Shown: piece by piece, positions 1 to 5,913 of the stretch
How the letters are laid out: every line of letters begins with the position of its first letter
Numbering within the stretch: the first letter of the stretch is position 1
Source of the DNA: Gammaproteobacteria bacterium
GTDB taxonomy: Bacteria; Pseudomonadota; Gammaproteobacteria; Competibacterales; Competibacteraceae
DNA: 5,913 bases
Direction: 5' to 3'
Assembly (NCBI GenBank): GCA_020047885.1
Contig: JAIFNF010000294.1
Coordinates: 1 to 5,913, forward strand
The notes under the pieces: model-generated
Seen by the model: only the letters and a program-made list of their open reading frames with translations
The model's database searches: none
Told to the model about the DNA's origin: nothing
Translations under genes and position numbers: made by a program

Positions 1-1634
1 GGCAGGTGAATGAGAATGATAATAACAAGAATCGAAAATATCGGGTGGTGGATCGGTGGGTTGCGGAACGGTATGCCGCAAATTCCAAAGCCACGAACAA
101 AAACGCTCTGAGCGATCCGTATGTGAAAGCGTTTGCCTGGGCGACAGAGCGGTTAAAGAATCAACCGCAGGGTATTATCGCGTTTGTCACTAATAATGGT
201 TTTTTGGACGGTATTGCTTTTGATGGAATGCGTCAGCAATTAGCCAAGGATTTTTCCAGCATTTATCTGCTGGATTTGGGCGGTAACGTCCGCAAGAATC
301 CGAAACTTTCCGGCACAACGCACAATGTATTTGGAATTCAAGTTGGTGTGTGCATCACTTTTCTGGTTAAAGGAAAACCCACCGAACTGACTCGTCTTTA
401 TTATGCGCGTATTGATGAGTTTTGGCGTAAGGAACAGAAGTATGATTTTTTGGAAAAAAATGATAATTATTCAACCGTTGAATGGCATGAAATAGCCCCT
501 AATAAGAATTATGTTTGGCTCACTGAAGGATTGGAAATCGAGTTTGACAGTTTCATATCGCTAGGCAATAAGGAGCAAAAAGCCACTGATCAGGAAGCAG
601 CCGGTGTAGTGTTTAAAATTTACAGTAGAGGCGTAGCAACCAGTCGGGATACTTGGGTTTACAATTTCAGTGCTGGTGAATTAGCTATCAATGTTCGTAA
701 AACGATTGAAGCTTATAACGATCATGTTTTGAAGTGGAATAGTTTAAGTGAGAAACCCAATGTTGATGAATTTGTTTCTTATGATGACACCAAAATTAGT
801 TGGGGAGAAGGATTAAAAAACTTCCTATCTCGTGGCAAGAAAACTGAGTTTTATCAGAAAAATATCCGGGTTTGTTTGTATAGGCCATTTGTAAAATCAA
901 ATGTGTACTTTGACCGGATGTTGAACGAAAGAGTTTATGTTTTCCCTTCTATTTTTCCAAATCCTGCATCAGAGCAGGAAAATATGGCTATTTGTTTAAG
1001 TGGTCTCGGCAGTAATAAACCTTTTCAGGCACTCATCACCAACATTATTCCATGCCTGGACTTGCTGGAAAAAACTCAATGCTTCCCCTTTTATATTTAC
1101 ACTGAAGACGGCCAACACCGCCGCGAGAACCTGACAGATTGGGCGCTGGACACGTTCCGCCAGCATTATGAGGACGCCAGTATTAACAAATGGGATATTT
1201 TTTATTACGTCTACGGCCTGCTGCATAACGAAACCTACCGCCAAAAGTACGCCGCCAATCTGAAACGCGAACTTCCCCGCCTGCCCTACGTTCTGGATTT
1301 CTGGATTTATAGCCGTGCCGGAAAGCAATTAGCCGAACTGCATACTCATTACGAACAGCAGCCAGAATTTCCGCTGACCCGAATTTACGCCCCCGACCAA
1401 CCGCACAACTGGCACGTCAAAAAGATGCGGCTGAACAAAGACAAAACGGCGATCCTCTATAACGACTGGCTCACCCTGAGCGGCATCCCCCCGGAAGCTT
1501 TTGCATACCGACTCGGCAACCGTTCCGCACTGGAATGGGTGATTGAACAATACCAACTACGAAAATCCCCAGGCGATCATCCGGCTGATCGGGCAAGTCA
1601 TCCAGATCAGTTTGGAAACCATCACGATTATTAA
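1..1634 (+). CDS. Type ISP restriction-modification enzyme, C-terminal part (5' end outside window, 3' end frameshifted)
   Basis: This is the 3' part of a large single-chain restriction-modification protein of the LlaBIII/LlaGI (Type ISP) family. Known members join a Mrr-like nuclease, a superfamily 2 translocase, an N6-adenine methyltransferase and a target-recognition domain in about 1,500-1,600 residues. The frame is open to the left edge (codons from base 3). The GTG at 6-8 is an internal Val codon: the reading GQVNENDNNKNRKY is what normally follows the methyltransferase NPPY motif, which must lie just upstream. Visible parts, numbered from that Val: the second half of the methyltransferase (about 1-125, with DPYVKAFAWATERL at 37-50 and GIIAFVTNNGFLD at 56-68); a variable target-recognition region (about 130-360); and the conserved specificity C-terminus (about 365-530, with YTEDG, LKRELPRLPY, GKQLAELH and YNDWLTLSGIPPEAF at 485-499). 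The last residues after EQYQ match nothing in the family and look frameshifted. It probably methylates and restricts DNA at an unknown asymmetric site; activity of this copy is uncertain. Family call confident; no site can be inferred. Confidence 0.85.
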   Translation, partial: QVNENDNNKNRKYRVVDRWVAERYAANSKATNKNALSDPYVKAFAWATERLKNQPQGIIAFVTNNGFLDGIAFDGMRQQLAKDFSSIYLLDLGGNVRKNPKLSGTTHNVFGIQVGVCITFLVKGKPTELTRLYYARIDEFWRKEQKYDFLEKNDNYSTVEWHEIAPNKNYVWLTEGLEIEFDSFISLGNKEQKATDQEAAGVVFKIYSRGVATSRDTWVYNFSAGELAINVRKTIEAYNDHVLKWNSLSEKPNVDEFVSYDDTKISWGEGLKNFLSRGKKTEFYQKNIRVCLYRPFVKSNVYFDRMLNERVYVFPSIFPNPASEQENMAICLSGLGSNKPFQALITNIIPCLDLLEKTQCFPFYIYTEDGQHRRENLTDWALDTFRQHYEDASINKWDIFYYVYGLLHNETYRQKYAANLKRELPRLPYVLDFWIYSRAGKQLAELHTHYEQQPEFPLTRIYAPDQPHNWHVKKMRLNKDKTAILYNDWLTLSGIPPEAFAYRLGNRSALEWVIEQYQLRKSPGDHPADRASHPDQFGNHHDY

Positions 1635-1662
1635 AGCGTTGCCTGATTTACCCAAGCATTGA
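1543..1662 (+). other. Out-of-frame C-terminal tail of the Type ISP gene (frameshift/deletion scar)
   Basis: Read with codons starting at 1543, this stretch is open from just after a TGA at 1540-1542 to a TGA at 1660-1662. From 1549 it encodes NTNYENPQ, then IIRLIGQVIQISLET, then a tail ending KALPDLPKH. This is the usual last helix of Type ISP proteins (typically I-V-R-L-I-x-Q-V-I-x-V-S-V-E-T), but it lies in a different frame from the rest of the gene, which ends with an unrelated tail at 1634. The conserved linker that normally separates the YQ motif from this helix (DKRSGI followed by N-D-P-N) is absent from both frames. A deletion of roughly 12-16 codons, not a multiple of three, between about 1551 and 1570 explains both facts better than a single-base error. 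The deletion size is inferred from memory of the family. Confidence 0.7.
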
Positions 1663-1776
1663 GAAGCAAACGGGTGTCACGCATCCAAAACCGCCCCGTC
1701 ATCACCGCTCAACGTTTGAATCCGGCTCGGTATTCGTTAAGCTTGCGCCTATTCCCCTACTTGCCGGAACTCCCCT
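1663..1776 (+). other. Spacer between the restriction gene and coaBC
   Basis: This 114-bp spacer holds no supported gene. The frame of coaBC is blocked here by stops at 1717-1719 and 1738-1740, and no start codon lies between the latter and 1777. The promoter for the housekeeping cluster should be here or inside the 3' end of the restriction gene. The best -35-like element, TTGAAT at 1716-1721, has no acceptable -10 at 16-18 bp. A weak imperfect inverted repeat (GAAT/ATTC arms, 1718-1735) has no T-run after it, so I do not call a terminator. Confidence 0.5.
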
Positions 1777-3054
1777 ATGCTCCAGCCCCTCGCTCATACC
1801 CGCATTCTGCTCGGCGTCACCGGTGGCATTGCTGCCTACAAAAGCGCTGATCTAGTCCGCCGATTGCGTGAAACAGGCGCAGAGGTCCAGGTCGCCATGA
1901 CGCCTGCGGCTACCGCGTTCGTTGCGCCGCTGACCTTCCAGGCGGTGTCGGGTCAACCGGTGCGTACCGAATTGCTGGATGTGAACACCGAAGCCGGCAT
2001 GGGGCATATTGAACTGGCTCGCTGGCCGAATTTGATCCTCATCGCCCCGGCCACCGCCGATTTCCTGGCCCGACTGGCGCACGGTCTGGCCAATGACCTG
2101 CTCAGTACCCTCTGCCTGGCCACTGACCGACCCATCGCCGTCGCCCCCGCGATGAACCGCTTGATGTGGCAAAACCCCGCGACTCAGGATAATTGCCGGT
2201 TATTGGTGCGGCGCGGCGTGAAACTCTGGGGGCCAGGTATCGGTGAACAAGCCTGTGGCGACATCGGCGCGGGGCGAATGCTGGAACCGGTGGAGTTGCG
2301 CAATCTTGTGGTTGAGTTACTGGGCGCAAAGGGCGGCAGCGCGGAACTGCACTCTGAACCCGTGCCTTCCGCAGACTGGCCACTGGCTCCCCACGACCTG
2401 CAAGGTTTGACCGTGCTGCTGACTGCCGGCCCGACCCGCGAAGCGCTGGACCCGGTGCGGTTCATCAGCAACCGCAGCACCGGGCGCATGGGCTTTGCGG
2501 TTGCCGAAGCCGCCGCTATGGCCGGAGCGCGGGTGCTGCTGGTCAGTGGGCCAGTCAGTGTGCCAACCCCGCCCGGCGTTGAACGGATCGACGTGGAAAG
2601 CGCACTGGATATGCACGAGGCGGTCATGCACCGGGTGCGGGAAGCGGATATTTTCATCGCCACTGCTGCCGTGGCCGACTACCGTCCCGTAGAATCGGTC
2701 GGGCAGAAAATCAAGAAAACTCACGATACGCTCACGCTGGAACTGACGCGCAACCCGGATATTCTGGCCGAAGTCAGCGCCCTGCATTCACATCGCCCCT
2801 TCACCGTGGGCTTCGCCGCAGAAACGCATGATGTGTTGCATTACGCGAACGATAAACGCCGCCGCAAAAACCTGGATATGATCGCCGCCAACCAAGTGGG
2901 TATCCCCGGCAGTGGCTTTGAAAGCGAGCAGAATGAACTACACGTCCTGTGGGAAGGCGGGGAACGCATTTTACCGATGGCCGATAAAACCTTGCTGGGA
3001 CAACAACTGGTCGCGCTGATCGCTGAACGGCATCCATTACGGAAAACGGTATGA
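1777..3054 (+). CDS. coaBC: Bifunctional phosphopantothenoylcysteine decarboxylase / phosphopantothenate-cysteine ligase
   Basis: A cytoplasmic enzyme with two consecutive steps of coenzyme A synthesis: CoaB joins cysteine to 4'-phosphopantothenate using CTP, and CoaC, an FMN protein, decarboxylates the product to 4'-phosphopantetheine. The CoaC domain is residues 1-185: flavin-binding [10 protein letters not shown] (13-22), catalytic His77 in GMGHIELA (E. coli His75), the PAMNRLMW signature (124-131) and Cys160 in the [12 protein letters not shown] lid (E. coli Cys158). The CoaB domain is about 208-420: [26 protein letters not shown] (in pieces across 214-239, with Asn232 matching E. coli Asn210), [10 protein letters not shown] (295-304), the KIKK lysines (311-314, E. 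coli Lys289 region) and NPDIL. At 425 residues it is close to the E. coli protein (406). ATG 1777 is the only possible start after an in-frame stop at 1738-1740, although no good Shine-Dalgarno precedes it. All key residues are present. It heads the cluster and overlaps dut by four bases. Confidence 0.97.
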   Translation: MLQPLAHTRILLGVTGGIAAYKSADLVRRLRETGAEVQVAMTPAATAFVAPLTFQAVSGQPVRTELLDVNTEAGMGHIELARWPNLILIAPATADFLARLAHGLANDLLSTLCLATDRPIAVAPAMNRLMWQNPATQDNCRLLVRRGVKLWGPGIGEQACGDIGAGRMLEPVELRNLVVELLGAKGGSAELHSEPVPSADWPLAPHDLQGLTVLLTAGPTREALDPVRFISNRSTGRMGFAVAEAAAMAGARVLLVSGPVSVPTPPGVERIDVESALDMHEAVMHRVREADIFIATAAVADYRPVESVGQKIKKTHDTLTLELTRNPDILAEVSALHSHRPFTVGFAAETHDVLHYANDKRRRKNLDMIAANQVGIPGSGFESEQNELHVLWEGGERILPMADKTLLGQQLVALIAERHPLRKTV

Positions 3055-3512
3055 TTTCACAACCCATTGAATTGAAAATCCTCGATCCCCGGCTCGGCCA
3101 GGATTTCCCGCTGCCTGAATACGCGACCGTGGGTTCTGCCGGTCTGGACCTGCGTGCCTGTCTGACGGAACCGCTGATTGTCCATCCCGGCGAAACCCAC
3201 CTGATTCCGACCGGCATGGCGATTCACATTGCTGATCCGGGACTGGCTGCCATGGTGCTGCCGCGTTCCGGCCTCGGCCACAAACATGGCATCGTGCTGG
3301 GCAATCTGGTCGGGTTGATCGACAGCGACTATCAGGGCGAGCTGCTGGTGTCGTGCTGGAATCGCGGCCATGCGCCTTTTACCATTACGGTCGGCGAACG
3401 CATCGCCCAGTTGATCATCGTCCCGGTGGTGCGGGCTGAATTCGCTATCGTCCAAGAATTCACCCCCAGCGACCGAGGCACCGGTGGCTTCGGTCATTCC
3501 GGGCGGCATTGA
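3051..3512 (+). CDS. dut: Deoxyuridine 5'-triphosphate nucleotidohydrolase (dUTPase)
   Basis: Hydrolyses dUTP to dUMP and pyrophosphate in the cytoplasm, keeping uracil out of DNA and supplying dUMP for thymidylate synthesis. At 153 residues it matches the homotrimeric bacterial family (E. coli 151). All five motifs are in order: I, AGLDLRA (30-36); [12 protein letters not shown] (71-80); [17 protein letters not shown] (84-97) with the catalytic Asp91 (E. coli Asp90); [14 protein letters not shown] (115-126); V, the glycine-rich flexible arm [10 protein letters not shown] (142-151), whose Phe147 should stack on the uracil. The start ATG overlaps the coaBC stop as ATGA, and a short GGA-type ribosome site (3041-3044) lies six bases upstream, inside coaBC. 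This suggests translational coupling. The coaBC-dut pairing is widespread in proteobacteria. Nothing unusual is seen in the protein. Confidence 0.97.
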   Translation: MISQPIELKILDPRLGQDFPLPEYATVGSAGLDLRACLTEPLIVHPGETHLIPTGMAIHIADPGLAAMVLPRSGLGHKHGIVLGNLVGLIDSDYQGELLVSCWNRGHAPFTITVGERIAQLIIVPVVRAEFAIVQEFTPSDRGTGGFGHSGRH

Positions 3513-3524
3513 ATCCCGCGTCCC

Positions 3525-5830
<2,306 letters not shown>

Positions 5831-5848
5831 CAGCTACTGAAAAATTTG

Positions 5849-5877
5849 TTGGCTTTAATAGTCTTTCATCCTACAAT
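5849..5877 (+). promoter_or_regulatory. Candidate sigma-70 promoter for a gene beyond the right edge
   Basis: TTGGCT (5849-5854) and TACAAT (5872-5877) are separated by exactly 17 bp, matching the -35 consensus at 4 of 6 bases and the -10 at 5 of 6. They sit in an AT-rich spacer (16 G/C in 5831-5880, about 32%) after argB. Transcription would begin near 5884 and run out of the window. It is a pattern match only; AT-rich spacers give such matches by chance. Confidence 0.4.
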
Positions 5878-5913
5878 AATCTCTGTTCTCAGGAACCTAC
5901 CGCCAGTTGGGCG

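Noticed and set aside
6..8. GTG as a true start codon for the first gene
   Set aside because: The frame is open upstream to the window edge and reads GQV directly before NENDNN, which matches the interior of Type ISP methyltransferase domains. The GTG is an internal valine.
1563..1570. Phase-variable homopolymer at the frameshift (AAA then TCCCC)
   Set aside because: The runs are only four bases long, too short for typical slipped-strand switching, and slippage would not explain the missing linker.
1659..1850. A 63-codon + strand frame spanning the spacer and the coaBC start
   Set aside because: It overlaps coaBC out of frame, has no ribosome site, and encodes a low-complexity Arg/Pro/Ser-rich peptide without family resemblance.
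5894..5905. A 12-base direct repeat, AACCTACCGCCA, also at 1232-1243 in the restriction gene
   Set aside because: About one or two exact 12-mer matches are expected by chance in a window of this size, and the flanking bases do not extend the match.

Overview
The window looks like chromosomal DNA of a gammaproteobacterium. Four housekeeping genes lie on the + strand in the order coaBC, dut, algC-type phosphohexomutase, argB. This is the arrangement known from Pseudomonas and relatives, and the proteins resemble those of that class. Housekeeping GC is high (about 65% in a hand count of 2461-2520). A Competibacter-like or other environmental gammaproteobacterium would fit, but the genus cannot be fixed from this sequence.

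Layout. Positions 1-1662 hold the 3' part of a large restriction-modification gene of the Type ISP family (LlaBIII/LlaGI-like single-chain nuclease, translocase, methyltransferase and specificity protein). Only the second half of the methyltransferase and the C-terminal specificity region are inside the window; the gene runs off the left edge. Its reading frame ends at 1634, but the family's conserved C-terminal helix is readable in another frame up to a stop at 1660-1662. The gene therefore seems to carry a small deletion or frameshift near 1551-1570. A 114-bp spacer follows, with no convincing promoter or terminator.

From 1777 the housekeeping cluster begins. coaBC (1777-3054) makes 4'-phosphopantetheine for coenzyme A. 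dut (3051-3512) overlaps it by ATGA and removes dUTP. The phosphomannomutase/phosphoglucomutase (3525-4898) feeds nucleotide-sugar and polysaccharide synthesis. argB (4937-5830) is the second step of arginine synthesis. Gaps of -4, 12 and 38 bp suggest one transcript. The pathways are metabolically separate, so the linkage reflects conserved gene order more than a shared pathway. The last 83 bases are an AT-rich spacer with a candidate sigma-70 promoter pointing out of the window.

The accessory part is the restriction gene: AT-rich through its methyltransferase and target-recognition region, richer in GC in its last 550 bases, and apparently damaged at its 3' end. The rest is ordinary core genome. 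I saw no tRNA, rRNA, CRISPR array, insertion sequence or clear new system.
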